A stretch of 40,967 bases of DNA from Thiotrichales bacterium (GCA_947476405.1 CANJQG010000015.1:1-40967); one strand, 5' to 3'; shown: positions 1-8,131, counted from the stretch's first letter. Program-made: numbers and translations. The notes: generated from the sequence alone by a model not told the origin.

Positions 1-2
1 AG

Positions 3-225
3 GTTAATCGGTCGACGATTTACAGGGAGATTGCAAGAAATAGCGGGCCTGCTGGCTATTTTTTTAGTCAAGCTCAAGAGTTGACGGACGCGAAGCGAAA
101 AATGGCAAGTAGCGGCCCCTTAAAAATGACGGCTGGAAGAGGTCTCATTCCAAATCGTACTGACATAGAAGATAGGCCAAAAATAGTGGAAACAAAATCA
201 CGCATTGGTGATATTGAAGGTGATA
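3..225 (+). pseudogene. IS30-family transposase remnant, internally deleted and truncated at both ends
   Basis: Frame 3 is open from the window edge. It reads VNRSTIYREIARNSG, the helix-turn-helix end of IS30-family transposases, then AQELTDAKRK and PLKMT. At about base 130 it jumps straight to AGRGLIPNRTDIEDRPKIV and SRIGDIEGDT, the start of the DDE catalytic domain (usually GDWEGDT). The section normally between these blocks, roughly 80-100 residues, is missing, and everything after GDT is replaced at base 226 by an unrelated repeat. It cannot be an active transposase. The open frame continues to base 440 only because it runs through antisense effector-gene DNA. The first part lies outside the window, so the left end is unknown. 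Confidence 0.85.
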
Positions 226-339
226 CTGCGGGACTTTCTAAAATGCCTGGAATTGCAGTACGTAAAGCAACGGCATGTGCTAAAATTTTGGGGCTGAATT
301 TGTCAGAGGCATGCTCTAAATTGTGGGGATCAAGGGGGG
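226..339. repeat. 114-bp perfect direct repeat, copy 1
   Basis: Bases 226-339 are identical to 1713-1826 at a constant offset of 1487. Identity stops at both ends (225 A versus 1712 G; 340 G versus 1827 C). Copy 2 lies inside the ankyrin-type gene, so copy 1 is a detached antisense fragment of that gene, equivalent to about residues 925-962. It abuts the IS30 remnant on its left, which suggests a recombination or transposition scar. The absence of any mismatch over 114 bases implies a recent event or ongoing gene conversion. Confidence 0.95.
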
Positions 340-361
340 GCAGCGAAAAAATACCCCCCCC
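334..361. other. G7 / C8 homopolymer inverted repeat
   Basis: G at 334-340 can pair with C at 354-361 across a 13-base loop containing A6. It lies downstream of the 345-aa reverse-strand gene and directly at the end of repeat copy 1. Copy 2 of the repeat has six G, this one seven, so the tract has changed length. No T-run follows on either strand, so I do not call it a rho-independent terminator, although the hairpin could block polymerase or RNA decay. Bases 340-392 otherwise hold no gene. Confidence 0.5.
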
Positions 362-392
362 TCTCCTTTCTCATGCAGGTCTCAATTATTTA

Positions 393-1430
393 TCATTGAA
401 CAAAGCACGGGGGATTGGACGCTGGCATTTTCTTTTCTAGTTCAAAAGAAAATGCAGGTAGACGCGTAGCGGCAGCGAAGGGCAAAGAGAGCGATTGCAT
501 TGTTGTGACAGATGCATCCACATGAATAGGTTCAGGCGTATGGGGTACAGCGGCGAGATCGACCGATGGCATTGCTGTGGCAGATGCACCTCCAGTGGCA
601 AGTTCGAGCATATCGGGTCCAGCGGCCGCATCGACATCCTTAATGGTTCTGAAAGAATCAAGTTGTGTCAAAAGGATGCAAAGACTGCTTAAATCAAAGC
701 CTGTATCAGGCCTATGCGTACGGTCAAGACTTAAGTCTTGCCATTTATCCAGCTCTCCCAATAAAAGCCGGATGAGGCCGGCGTACGTTATATAATCAAA
801 TTCGGCTGCTTTTTCTCTGGTATGAATAAAACGATGCAGGTAGATAAGCATGAGAAGACCGTGTCCAGGAATACAGGAACCATTGGGAAGATGCATCATT
901 CTACCCATAGTCATCATGCTCCAGTCATTATAAAGAGGGGTCTGGAATTTATTAATTAACGCTTGATCGCAATGATCTAATGCAACCAGAATGGGTAAGG
1001 CAGCTTTAAGATAATTAACGGATCCAGTGCTTGAGCCGTTAGGCGAGGTGATTTCCGGAAAAGAATAATACAATTCCAGGAGGCCAGCTCTTCTCGCTGC
1101 TGCAGAATCAGATAAAGAAGAAAGTGCGGTTGTTGCCTCCACATCTGGACTTTCCGCAAGCTTCCCTGCTGGCAATACTGTTGTAAGATGAGCCAACTGA
1201 AGTTGGCTATAGGCATCACCTGTATTGATCAAGCCAGCCCCTAATGTATACAAACCTAATGTATAAAAAAAAGCGCAAAAGCTTGGCGCTGCCATATCTC
1301 CGTCAGTCAAATTGTGCAAACTTGAAAGAGCTGCCATTCGAGCCATTCTTTCCGAGTTTGGCAAAGGTAAGTTTACAAGTTCTGACGATACGCTCCCACT
1401 ACCACTTACCGACATAGCTTGACTTAGCAT
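393..1430 (-). CDS. Hypothetical protein, 345 aa, C-terminal CaaX-like box CFVQ (effector candidate)
   Basis: I do not recognise a family. The start is ATG at 1430, supported by AAGGA about 8 bases upstream and by an exact consensus promoter. The first 30 residues are Ser/Gly-rich, the middle is probably helical (for example YAGLIRLLLGELDKW), and residues about 265-325 hold two loosely repeated Ala/Ser-rich segments (SATAMPSVDLAA and SVTTMQSLSLPFAAA), whose repeat is also visible in the DNA at about 490-600. The protein ends ELEKKMPASNPPCFVQ. CFVQ fits the eukaryotic CaaX prenylation pattern with Gln last, which favours farnesyltransferase. It lies beside an IS remnant and an ankyrin-type gene, so a secreted host-targeted protein is the best guess, but function is not shown. 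Confidence 0.7.
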   Translation of the reverse strand: MLSQAMSVSGSGSVSSELVNLPLPNSERMARMAALSSLHNLTDGDMAAPSFCAFFYTLGLYTLGAGLINTGDAYSQLQLAHLTTVLPAGKLAESPDVEATTALSSLSDSAAARRAGLLELYYSFPEITSPNGSSTGSVNYLKAALPILVALDHCDQALINKFQTPLYNDWSMMTMGRMMHLPNGSCIPGHGLLMLIYLHRFIHTREKAAEFDYITYAGLIRLLLGELDKWQDLSLDRTHRPDTGFDLSSLCILLTQLDSFRTIKDVDAAAGPDMLELATGGASATAMPSVDLAAVPHTPEPIHVDASVTTMQSLSLPFAAATRLPAFSFELEKKMPASNPPCFVQ

Positions 1431-1481
1431 TATTTTATTCCTTAGTTTTATTAATTTAATATGAAGAGGCTCTGATTAATT

Positions 1482-1510
1482 ATTATATAATATTATTTGT
1501 TTCATGTCAA
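1482..1510 (-). promoter_or_regulatory. Consensus sigma-70 promoter for the 345-aa gene
   Basis: Reverse strand: TTGACA (1510-1505), 17-base spacer, TATAAT (1487-1482). Both boxes match the consensus exactly at the ideal spacing. The expected start is near 1475, leaving an AT-rich leader of about 45 bases before the ATG at 1430. Confidence 0.85.
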
Positions 1511-1545
1511 TCATTATTTATTATTATTTTCGACTATGGTTCGTG

Positions 1546-4500
1546 TTAGTCATACTCACTCACAGTCTCTTCGTCCGAATCCGTAGGAGGGGCTGCTCTA
1601 GGCGTTGCCCTTTCTGAGCGCCTTTCCAGTATTGGCAATAGGGTGGCGGCCACTTGAAAGCGCGGGTCCATGATGGGAGAGAATACAGGTGCAAAGACTT
1701 TGCTGCCTCTTGCTGCGGGACTTTCTAAAATGCCTGGAATTGCAGTACGTAAAGCAACGGCATGTGCTAAAATTTTGGGGCTGAATTTGTCAGAGGCATG
1801 CTCTAAATTGTGGGGATCAAGGGGGGCACAATGAGTTTCAAACCACTGCATGGTGGGGCTAAGCGTTGCAAAAGTTGCGCTTCTGTGATGAAAAATAGCA
1901 ACTTGATCTTGGCCGCTTAACTTTTTGGATAGCCAATTGTAAAGTTGGGTCAGTGGATTTCCTGCTCCAAGTCTTCTCATGGCCGTAGCTTTGACTTCCA
2001 TGTTTTTACTCTGATATTTTTGAAGATCGGAAACAAGCTTCAATAATTCTTGTGTCAGAGTTGGATAAAGAGGTAAATATCTACTTAATTGTTCGAATAA
2101 AGTTTGATCTTCATCCGAAAAAGTAGACTCACCTGAGAAGCCCATTTCTAGGCATAATATGGCAAATAATGCCTTGGGCATTGTCAAGTATTCAGTGATG
2201 TTTCTCGGGCTCATATTGAACTCGTTCAATGCGCCTAAAGCAGCCTTTACTTCTATTGGATCCTGATTTAAAAGGAGTGAATAAACGGTATCATCATTTT
2301 TCCAAAAAGCGCGATGCAGAAGATTATTGCCAAAATTATCAACACTCATCAAGGGGATGTGAGTATTATCGAGGAGGCAGGCCAGGTCTTTATTCAGTGC
2401 ATATTCTGTCATATCAACTATAAAAGGCAGGGGGCGATTTTCAGAAGTACGTCTTTTTTGCCAGGCTTGCATCCAGATGGAAATCGCTAAAAACCTAGCA
2501 TGTTTATCACTGGGGCAGGCAAATTGGGCGAAGGTATATTCTTTTGCTTTTTCTTTTAAAATATGAGACAAAGAGACGTGTGCACGGATATTATGAGTAA
2601 GCGTTTTTGTGTCATCAAATACGCGCATGGACAGTACATTTTCCCGAGTACAAAAAGCAGCATATAAATTCTGAAGAACCGGCTCCATTTGTCTATGTTG
2701 CGTAACAAAAAATTTTTTTCTTGCAGCATCTAATTTATGAAATACGTCAGCGATTGTAGCACCCAATTCCCCAAATACTTCCATTCTGATTTTCGCCAAA
2801 TCATCATTGCTGCGAATCGTTGGAAGGGGGGCCGCATGAAGTCGCTGATGCAGCAAATAATGGAACTTATATTCAAGATGAAGATGCCATAAATGCAATA
2901 AATCCAGGGGGTAATCCTCCTGATTTTGACCTGTATTGATGAGCTCTAAATAAGTAGCTTCAATTTCAATTTGAGCCTTTTGTTTTATTCTGGGATTTAA
3001 CAGAAAAGTGAGGGTTTCTTCATCATGAAAATCAATGGCTGTCAAAGCGAGTTCCGGCAGTTTATCTTTATATGGACCTGCAAGTGGTTCTGTTTGTTCT
3101 TTCTGCATTTCCATCGCCAGTTCCGAAAAAGAGGAAGGTAAATGAAAGGGAATGCCTTCTGAACCCCGACTAGAAATAAAGGATGCACGAGAGCGTGTGT
3201 CAGGCGATAAAATAGAGGAATCTGGGGGAATTGTTGAAAGAGGGGTTGATTTGCAGTAAGACTCCAGTGTTATTTTTAAAGACTGGCTTTGTGCCCCCAT
3301 TTCATCAATGAGGTTTTCAATGCTTTTTCCGTTTTGGTCTTTTTTTCTGAGAATCTCTTCATAGGATACGGTTTTTTGAGCAGAAATAATCTGCATGAAT
3401 ATTTCAATGATTGCTGAATTTTTGGAGGCAAGCGCCAGGTGAAGTGGCGTCGTTTGTCGAATAGAGGATGGGCTCAGCAGCTCTTGAACATCTAGTGGAT
3501 CAAGTGCATCAAGGGGGCCTATTTTTGAATCGAACACGGGGAGACTATTAAAAATATCAGCATACTCAGTCGCGCCATCTGTTCGCTTTATTTGGAATTC
3601 TCTCTGCATGACGATTGCTTGTTCCATAATGGCCCGCCGCTTTGTGCTTTGATGTGCTGGCATTTTCTGGATAGATGTCAAGTCTTTCCCCTCAAACCAT
3701 ACATCCATATAGGCCAGCCATGCATCTGCAAATTGGGTTGCATACGCATCGGCACTTTCTATTGCTACATGTACATCCTGAAGTGTCCCTGAAAAATGTA
3801 GAATGCATTCAGCACGGGTTGCTGCAAAGACTTGTTGTTTTAATGTATCCAGATTATCGCTGGCATAGAGTAGAGGATTAGGGGGCTTTGTATGTTTGCC
3901 ATTATCGGTTATCCCATCCAGAAACTGTGATTCACTGAGAGGAATCGTGCAGCGTTGAGGCATCTTATGCAGGGCTTTTTTTAAACGGGCGCAGTTTTTT
4001 ATAAAAACAGCTTGAGCGACACCCGTTTCTTCAGGCACGTAAAAAAGGATTTCGCTGGATGCATTGACCTGTAGACCCGCCAGTTTAGTGGAATCGAGAA
4101 TATATCGACCGCGATAGGGGGCTAAAAATTCATCTGTCATGTCTACCAGATCTGGCAGAGCGTCCATGCACTCCAGTGCGTGATGTGAAAATCGTGACAG
4201 TAAATTTATAACGAGCACGGCATAGGTATCCATGCGCAGTCGCCAGGAGAGATATTGCCTGGAATGGTAATGATGGCCAGAAAAATCATTGGCTGCCTCT
4301 TCACCACCCATGATGATTCTCAGTGCATCGATTGAAAATCTTGCTTCTTCAGGATCTGAAGCATTCGCATTTGCAATTAAGGTTCGGATATATTCCCCTT
4401 GTGCGGTCAGTATAGGAGCTTCAGGCCCACCTGCACCTGCATGAGCAGGAGTGCTAGTTCCAGCACCCGCACTCGTTCCGATTCCAACGCCACTGCCTGC

Positions 4501-4599
4501 TCCGGCCCCACCGGCCCCTGCGTGAGTAGGCGTGCTGGTTCTAAGATTGCTTTCTACTCTGGCAGGAAGAATGGGAAATATATCCTGTAATTTAAGCAT
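1546..4599 (-). CDS. Ankyrin-repeat-type large protein, 1017 aa (host-interaction/effector candidate)
   Basis: A large soluble protein with no membrane segment or signal peptide. Residues 21-58 are a Gly/Ala low-complexity segment with two copies of STP-T/A-HAGAGG. Ankyrin-like units occur at about 383-410 (TPLHLALASKNSAIIEIFM) and about 753-775 (DNFGNNLLHRAFWKND), matching the TPLH...A pattern. Most of the rest is helical and unassigned. The C-terminus is acidic and Ser/Thr-rich (TDSDEETVSEYD), resembling the Glu-rich tails of type IVB (Dot/Icm) substrates; this is resemblance only. ATG at 4599 has only a weak ribosome site (GGGGT). Bases 1713-1826, residues about 925-962, are duplicated at 226-339. 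In intracellular bacteria ankyrin proteins typically bind host proteins. No enzymatic domain was recognised. Confidence 0.75.
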   Translation of the reverse strand: MLKLQDIFPILPARVESNLRTSTPTHAGAGGAGAGSGVGIGTSAGAGTSTPAHAGAGGPEAPILTAQGEYIRTLIANANASDPEEARFSIDALRIIMGGEEAANDFSGHHYHSRQYLSWRLRMDTYAVLVINLLSRFSHHALECMDALPDLVDMTDEFLAPYRGRYILDSTKLAGLQVNASSEILFYVPEETGVAQAVFIKNCARLKKALHKMPQRCTIPLSESQFLDGITDNGKHTKPPNPLLYASDNLDTLKQQVFAATRAECILHFSGTLQDVHVAIESADAYATQFADAWLAYMDVWFEGKDLTSIQKMPAHQSTKRRAIMEQAIVMQREFQIKRTDGATEYADIFNSLPVFDSKIGPLDALDPLDVQELLSPSSIRQTTPLHLALASKNSAIIEIFMQIISAQKTVSYEEILRKKDQNGKSIENLIDEMGAQSQSLKITLESYCKSTPLSTIPPDSSILSPDTRSRASFISSRGSEGIPFHLPSSFSELAMEMQKEQTEPLAGPYKDKLPELALTAIDFHDEETLTFLLNPRIKQKAQIEIEATYLELINTGQNQEDYPLDLLHLWHLHLEYKFHYLLHQRLHAAPLPTIRSNDDLAKIRMEVFGELGATIADVFHKLDAARKKFFVTQHRQMEPVLQNLYAAFCTRENVLSMRVFDDTKTLTHNIRAHVSLSHILKEKAKEYTFAQFACPSDKHARFLAISIWMQAWQKRRTSENRPLPFIVDMTEYALNKDLACLLDNTHIPLMSVDNFGNNLLHRAFWKNDDTVYSLLLNQDPIEVKAALGALNEFNMSPRNITEYLTMPKALFAILCLEMGFSGESTFSDEDQTLFEQLSRYLPLYPTLTQELLKLVSDLQKYQSKNMEVKATAMRRLGAGNPLTQLYNWLSKKLSGQDQVAIFHHRSATFATLSPTMQWFETHCAPLDPHNLEHASDKFSPKILAHAVALRTAIPGILESPAARGSKVFAPVFSPIMDPRFQVAATLLPILERRSERATPRAAPPTDSDEETVSEYD
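1713..1826. repeat. 114-bp perfect direct repeat, copy 2 (inside the ankyrin-type gene)
   Basis: This is the in-gene partner of 226-339 and keeps the reading frame of the 1017-aa protein, so it is most likely the source. A G6 tract at 1821-1826 marks the end of identity; copy 1 has G7 there. Confidence 0.95.
4426..4539 (-). repeat. Degenerate Gly/Ala coding repeat at the N-terminus of the ankyrin-type protein
   Basis: This DNA encodes two copies of STP-T/A-HAGAGG (residues 22-31 and 49-58) separated by a Gly/Ala/Ser linker. The repeated, GC-richer DNA contrasts with the rest of the gene and could vary in length between strains. Confidence 0.7.
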
Positions 4600-4639
4600 T
4601 AATACCCCATTGTTTTTAGTATTTAATAGCGATGAATTA

Positions 4640-4668
4640 ATTATGCTGCCCCATTTTTATTTATGCAA
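4640..4668 (-). promoter_or_regulatory. Probable promoter of the ankyrin-type gene
   Basis: Reverse strand: TTGCAT (4668-4663), 17-base spacer, CATAAT (4645-4640). The leader to the ATG is about 35 bases. The 14-bp palindrome TTATTTTAAAATAA at 4683-4696 lies just upstream and could be an operator or simply AT-rich DNA. Confidence 0.5.
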
Positions 4669-4775
4669 GAATTAAAAAAACCTTATTTTAAAATAAATGC
4701 AAAATGGTCTCATTGACGCGAATGGGTTTATTTGCGAAATTAGGCGCTCATTTGTAAAGATTCAAAGCGAGTGTC

Positions 4776-5768
4776 ATGCATTTTTTAATCAATCGAAGCG
4801 ATAATATTGGTGATGTGATTCTGACTATGCCGTTGGCGGGGCAATTGAAACGGCATTTTCCGGACTGCAAAGTTTCTATGATCGCTCGCAATTATGTACA
4901 GGGGGTGGTGGAGGCGTGTCAGGATATTGACTGTTTTATCAGTTCTGAGGCCCTGTTTGACTTGAATGAGCGTGATCAAATTGACTATTTACGCGCTCTG
5001 AAAATCGACGTATTTATTCCATCCTATACGAATAAGCTTCTTGCAAAAATCATGAAAAAAGCACGCGTTCCTTTGCGTTTTGGTCATATTCATCGCTATT
5101 ATTATTTCTGGACGGCCAATAAAATACTATGGTTAAAACGAAAGCGCTCCGGCTTGCATCAGGCGCAGATGTCCATGCAGTTTCTGAAAGCGTTTAATAT
5201 GCCCTATCTCGTGCCACGTGAGGAGCTGCATGAACTGATCCATTTTCAGGCCAAGCCGGATCCAGAAATGAGAGCACTGCTGGATCCCAATGCCTTTAAT
5301 TTAGTCATTCACCCGGGAAGCAATGGCAATGCCGTGGAGTGGCCTAAATCGCATTTTGCCGAGCTGATCCATATTTTGCCTAAACAGGTCACAATATATT
5401 TAACGGGAAGTGAAAAAGAAGCGGAAAAATTCAATGACCTTATTTTGAATGAGCGCGTGATTCCCCTTTTTGGAAAATTGACTTTGGATGAACTGATTTC
5501 ATTTTTAGCAGAGGTCGATGGCCTCGTGGTGGGAAGCACGGGTCCGCTTCATGTTGCTGCTGCGCTGGGCACACCCGTTTTGGGTTTGTTTCCCGATCAG
5601 CAAGACATGAACATCGAGCGCTGGGGGCCTCTCGGAAAAAATGCCTCTGCCTTGGAAGCCCCTCATTGTGTTGTTTCTCGCGCTAAAAAGTCAGCGCGTT
5701 GTGATTGTATCAAATATATTACGCCCGTTCAGGTGCGGGATTTTATTGTACAGAATTGGATGGTATGA
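4776..5768 (+). CDS. Glycosyltransferase family 9 (ADP-heptose:LPS heptosyltransferase-like)
   Basis: A cytoplasmic or membrane-associated enzyme expected to add heptose to the LPS inner core. The N-terminus FLINRSDNIGDVILTMPL is the GT9 signature in which RxDxxGD contacts the acceptor. The C-terminal nucleotide-sugar domain shows VIHPGSNG (about residue 178), the TGSEKE block, then GSTGPLHVAAALGTPVLGLF (about 258-277), the family's strongest motif. The length of 330 aa is normal for GT9. Exact specificity (WaaC, WaaF, WaaQ or another) cannot be read from the sequence. It is followed after 36 bases by yraN and then diaA in the same direction. The start ATG has a weak Shine-Dalgarno site, and no convincing promoter was found in 4700-4775. 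Confidence 0.88.
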   Translation: MHFLINRSDNIGDVILTMPLAGQLKRHFPDCKVSMIARNYVQGVVEACQDIDCFISSEALFDLNERDQIDYLRALKIDVFIPSYTNKLLAKIMKKARVPLRFGHIHRYYYFWTANKILWLKRKRSGLHQAQMSMQFLKAFNMPYLVPREELHELIHFQAKPDPEMRALLDPNAFNLVIHPGSNGNAVEWPKSHFAELIHILPKQVTIYLTGSEKEAEKFNDLILNERVIPLFGKLTLDELISFLAEVDGLVVGSTGPLHVAAALGTPVLGLFPDQQDMNIERWGPLGKNASALEAPHCVVSRAKKSARCDCIKYITPVQVRDFIVQNWMV

Positions 5769-5804
5769 TAAAATATTGTTCAGATCACTTTATGTAAACA
5801 AAAA

Positions 5805-6164
5805 ATGATGAGTCGCCCTATCGGCTTTGCGCAGGAAGACCGTGCCCTGGCATATTTGCAAAAACAAGGTTTGCACTTAATTATTCGCAATTTTTCATGC
5901 AAATTAGGCGAGATTGACCTGATCATGCGGGATTCTTTAAATAAGCTTATTTTTGTTGAGGTGCGATATCGAGGCACGCAACATTACGGAGGCAGTGCCG
6001 CATCCGTTTCACGCGGAAAACAAATTCGCCTGGTGCGTACGGCCAATTGGTATTTGCGAGCACATTATCCCTGCCATCCACCCCTGTGCCGGTTTGACGT
6101 CGTGGCCATAAATGGCGATAATGAGTCGGATTTCAACTGGATAAAAAACGCTTTTTATTCTTAA
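5805..6164 (+). CDS. yraN: YraN family protein (UPF0102), putative nuclease fold
   Basis: A 119-aa protein of the YraN family. It shows the opening G-x-x-x-E-D-x-A-x-x-x-L (GFAQEDRALAYLQKQG), then LIIRNFSCKLGEIDLIMRD and FVEVRYR. E-D...GEIDLI...FVEV matches the PD-(D/E)xK-type active-site pattern seen in this family; the family's cellular role is not settled. ATG codons at 5805 and 5808 are both possible and neither has a clear ribosome site. It lies directly upstream of diaA as in Escherichia coli (yraN-diaA), a conserved pairing that supports both calls. Confidence 0.88.
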   Translation: MMSRPIGFAQEDRALAYLQKQGLHLIIRNFSCKLGEIDLIMRDSLNKLIFVEVRYRGTQHYGGSAASVSRGKQIRLVRTANWYLRAHYPCHPPLCRFDVVAINGDNESDFNWIKNAFYS

Positions 6165-6183
6165 TATTATTTACGGAGGCCTT

Positions 6184-6768
6184 ATGCATTCTATTTCTAT
6201 TATTGAACAACAGTTTCGTGACAGTATTGCAACCAAAGAAGCAGGCCTAAAATCATTGCCTTATTCTATTGAAAAGGCAGCGAATATCATGATTTCTGCA
6301 TTGATCGACAACAAAAAAATATTGTGTTGTGGCAATGGCGGATCAGCAGGCGATGCCCAGCATTTTTCATCAGAACTCCTCAATCGATATGAGCGGGAGC
6401 GCCCTTCTTTGCCTGCGATTGCATTGCCGGCGGACAGTTCTACCATCACGGCGATTGCCAATGATTATCATTATAACGAGATATTTTCTAAGCAAATAAA
6501 GGCATTGGGGCAGTCCGGTGATATTTTGCTGGCCATTTCAACCAGTGGAAATTCAGGCAATGTGCTTGAGGCCATCAAAGCAGCGCACGAACGCGGCATG
6601 AAAGTGGTCGCATTAGGTGGCAAAGATGGCGGTAAAATGGCGCCTTTATTAAACGAGCAAGATGTTGAAATTCGTGTTCCATCGGATAAAACGAATCGGA
6701 TTCAAGAAACGCATTTGCTGGTCATTCATTGCCTCTGTGATTTAATCGATCGCGGATTATTTGGTTGA
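6184..6768 (+). CDS. diaA: DiaA, DnaA initiator-associating SIS-domain protein
   Basis: 194 aa, one SIS (sugar isomerase) domain. Diagnostic blocks are KILCCGNGGSAGDAQHFSSE (residues about 42-61), ERPSLPAIAL, TAIANDYHYNEIFSKQ, LLAISTSGNSGNV and the ending HCLCDLIDRGLF. These agree better with DiaA than with the paralogue GmhA (phosphoheptose isomerase), especially the C-terminal CLCDLID and ERPSLPAIAL. In E. coli DiaA tetramers bind DnaA domain I and promote timely initiation at oriC. A GmhA-type isomerase role cannot be excluded with a GT9 heptosyltransferase two genes upstream. ATG at 6184 has a good ribosome site (GGAGG, 6 bases upstream). Confidence 0.85.
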   Translation: MHSISIIEQQFRDSIATKEAGLKSLPYSIEKAANIMISALIDNKKILCCGNGGSAGDAQHFSSELLNRYERERPSLPAIALPADSSTITAIANDYHYNEIFSKQIKALGQSGDILLAISTSGNSGNVLEAIKAAHERGMKVVALGGKDGGKMAPLLNEQDVEIRVPSDKTNRIQETHLLVIHCLCDLIDRGLFG

Positions 6769-6784
6769 GCGACAATTTTTTTGT

Positions 6785-6844
6785 AATACCCCCTTGTCGC
6801 CTAACTGATAAGTGTAATACACTATATACGTTTACTGGGGTATT
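6785..6844. promoter_or_regulatory. Leader region of ftsA with an 8-bp inverted repeat
   Basis: AATACCCC at 6785-6792 and its exact complement GGGGTATT at 6837-6844 bracket a 44-base segment holding plausible promoter boxes (TTGTCG at 6794, TAATAC at 6815, TATATA at 6823). No single pair has good spacing, so I do not assign a start. The arrangement could be an operator pair or a structured leader. The diaA-ftsA gap is 114 bases, so ftsA probably has its own promoter here. Confidence 0.35.
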
Positions 6845-6882
6845 TCGCAAAAAATCGAGATTTTAGAGGAGTTTTTTAGATC

Positions 6883-8121
6883 ATGGCGGCAAAAATGCCA
6901 GAAAAAAAATTAATGGCGGTGTTGGATATCGGCACGTCAAAAGTAAGCACGCTGATTGCTGAATATACAGAAAGCGGTGAAATTCAATTATTAGGCCTGG
7001 GGAATCAACTGTCCAGAGGCTTGAAAAAAGGCGTGATTGTCAATATTGAAAATACGATTCAAGCGATTCAAAAGTCAGTTGAAGAAGCGGAAGGCATGGC
7101 CGCCGTTAAAGTGACGAGCGTCTGCGCAAGCATTGCGGGCTCCCATATCCATAGTTTCAATTCAAATGGTGTGGTCGCAATTCGAGATCGAGAAGTCACC
7201 CAAGGCGACGTAGAACGCGTGATTGATGCCGCTAAAGCAGTGGCCATTCCAGCGGATCAGCGCATTTTGCATATTTTGCCACAAGAATTTTTAATTGATC
7301 ATCAAGATGAAATCAAAGAACCTGTTGGCATGGCCGGCGTTCGTTTGGAAGCCAAGGTCCATTTGATCTCGGGTTCAATCAGTGCCGTCCAGAATGTGGT
7401 AAAATGCATTGGTCAATGTGGTTTGCAAGTCTCTGATTTAGTCCTCCAGCAATTGGCCTCTAGCTATGCCGTTTTAACCGATGATGAAAAAGAGCTCGGT
7501 GTGTGTATGGTGGATATTGGTGGTGGTACAGCAGATTTAACTGTTTTTACAGAAGGTTCCATTCGCTATACGGCATCCATTCCTATTGCAGGCGGACAGG
7601 TCACTAATGATATCGCGCATGCACTGCGTGTTCCTACGCAATATGCAGAAGAAATCAAAGTGGAGCATGGTGTGGCGTTAACCCGCCTTGCACGCAGCGA
7701 TGAACAAATTGAAGTACGTGGGATGTTAGACCGTCCTGGACGTTCCGTGTCCATTCAGTCTTTAGCTTCAGTGATTGAAGCACGCTACGAAGAGATTTTT
7801 AACCTGATTTATGAAGAATTAGTCAAAAGTGGGCTCATTGAGCGCCTTGGGGCTGGTTTAGTTTTGACGGGAGGTGCATCCAAAATGACCGGTGCCATTG
7901 AGTTGGCTGAAGAAGTGCTGCGTATGCCTGTGCGCTTAGGTCTACCCTCTCGTGTTTTAGGATTAAGTGAAGCGGTTGCGGATCCAATTTACGCAACCGC
8001 AGTGGGGTTGTTGCTTTATTTAGAGCAGCAACAAAAAGAATCTTTGCATACCACGTCTTCATTAGAACAAGGCCAGCCTGGAATGTTCTCAAAAATGAAA
8101 CGTTGGGTTGCACAATTTTAG
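6883..8121 (+). CDS. ftsA: Cell division protein FtsA
   Basis: An actin-like ATPase that tethers FtsZ to the inner membrane and recruits later division proteins. 412 aa, usual length. Actin-fold motifs are visible: phosphate 1 LDIGTSKV (about residue 15), phosphate 2 VDIGGGTADLTVF (about 210), and the adenosine motif LVLTGGASKMTGAIELAEEV (about 328). The C-terminal amphipathic membrane-targeting helix reads MFSKMKRWVAQF. The start ATG has GAGGAG about 10 bases upstream. ftsZ follows after 10 bases. The usual upstream partners ftsQ and ddlB are not present; diaA is there instead. Confidence 0.97.
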   Translation: MAAKMPEKKLMAVLDIGTSKVSTLIAEYTESGEIQLLGLGNQLSRGLKKGVIVNIENTIQAIQKSVEEAEGMAAVKVTSVCASIAGSHIHSFNSNGVVAIRDREVTQGDVERVIDAAKAVAIPADQRILHILPQEFLIDHQDEIKEPVGMAGVRLEAKVHLISGSISAVQNVVKCIGQCGLQVSDLVLQQLASSYAVLTDDEKELGVCMVDIGGGTADLTVFTEGSIRYTASIPIAGGQVTNDIAHALRVPTQYAEEIKVEHGVALTRLARSDEQIEVRGMLDRPGRSVSIQSLASVIEARYEEIFNLIYEELVKSGLIERLGAGLVLTGGASKMTGAIELAEEVLRMPVRLGLPSRVLGLSEAVADPIYATAVGLLLYLEQQQKESLHTTSSLEQGQPGMFSKMKRWVAQF

Positions 8122-8131
8122 AGGAAAAACA

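Noticed and set aside
81..440. Forward open frame of 119 codons as an intact gene
   Set aside because: It is a chimera: an IS30 remnant to base 225, then antisense DNA of the repeated effector segment. Its apparent TTG start is inside the transposase sequence.
4683..4696. TTATTTTAAAATAA palindrome as an operator
   Set aside because: It is a perfect palindrome but pure A/T in an AT-rich gap, so chance is a sufficient explanation.
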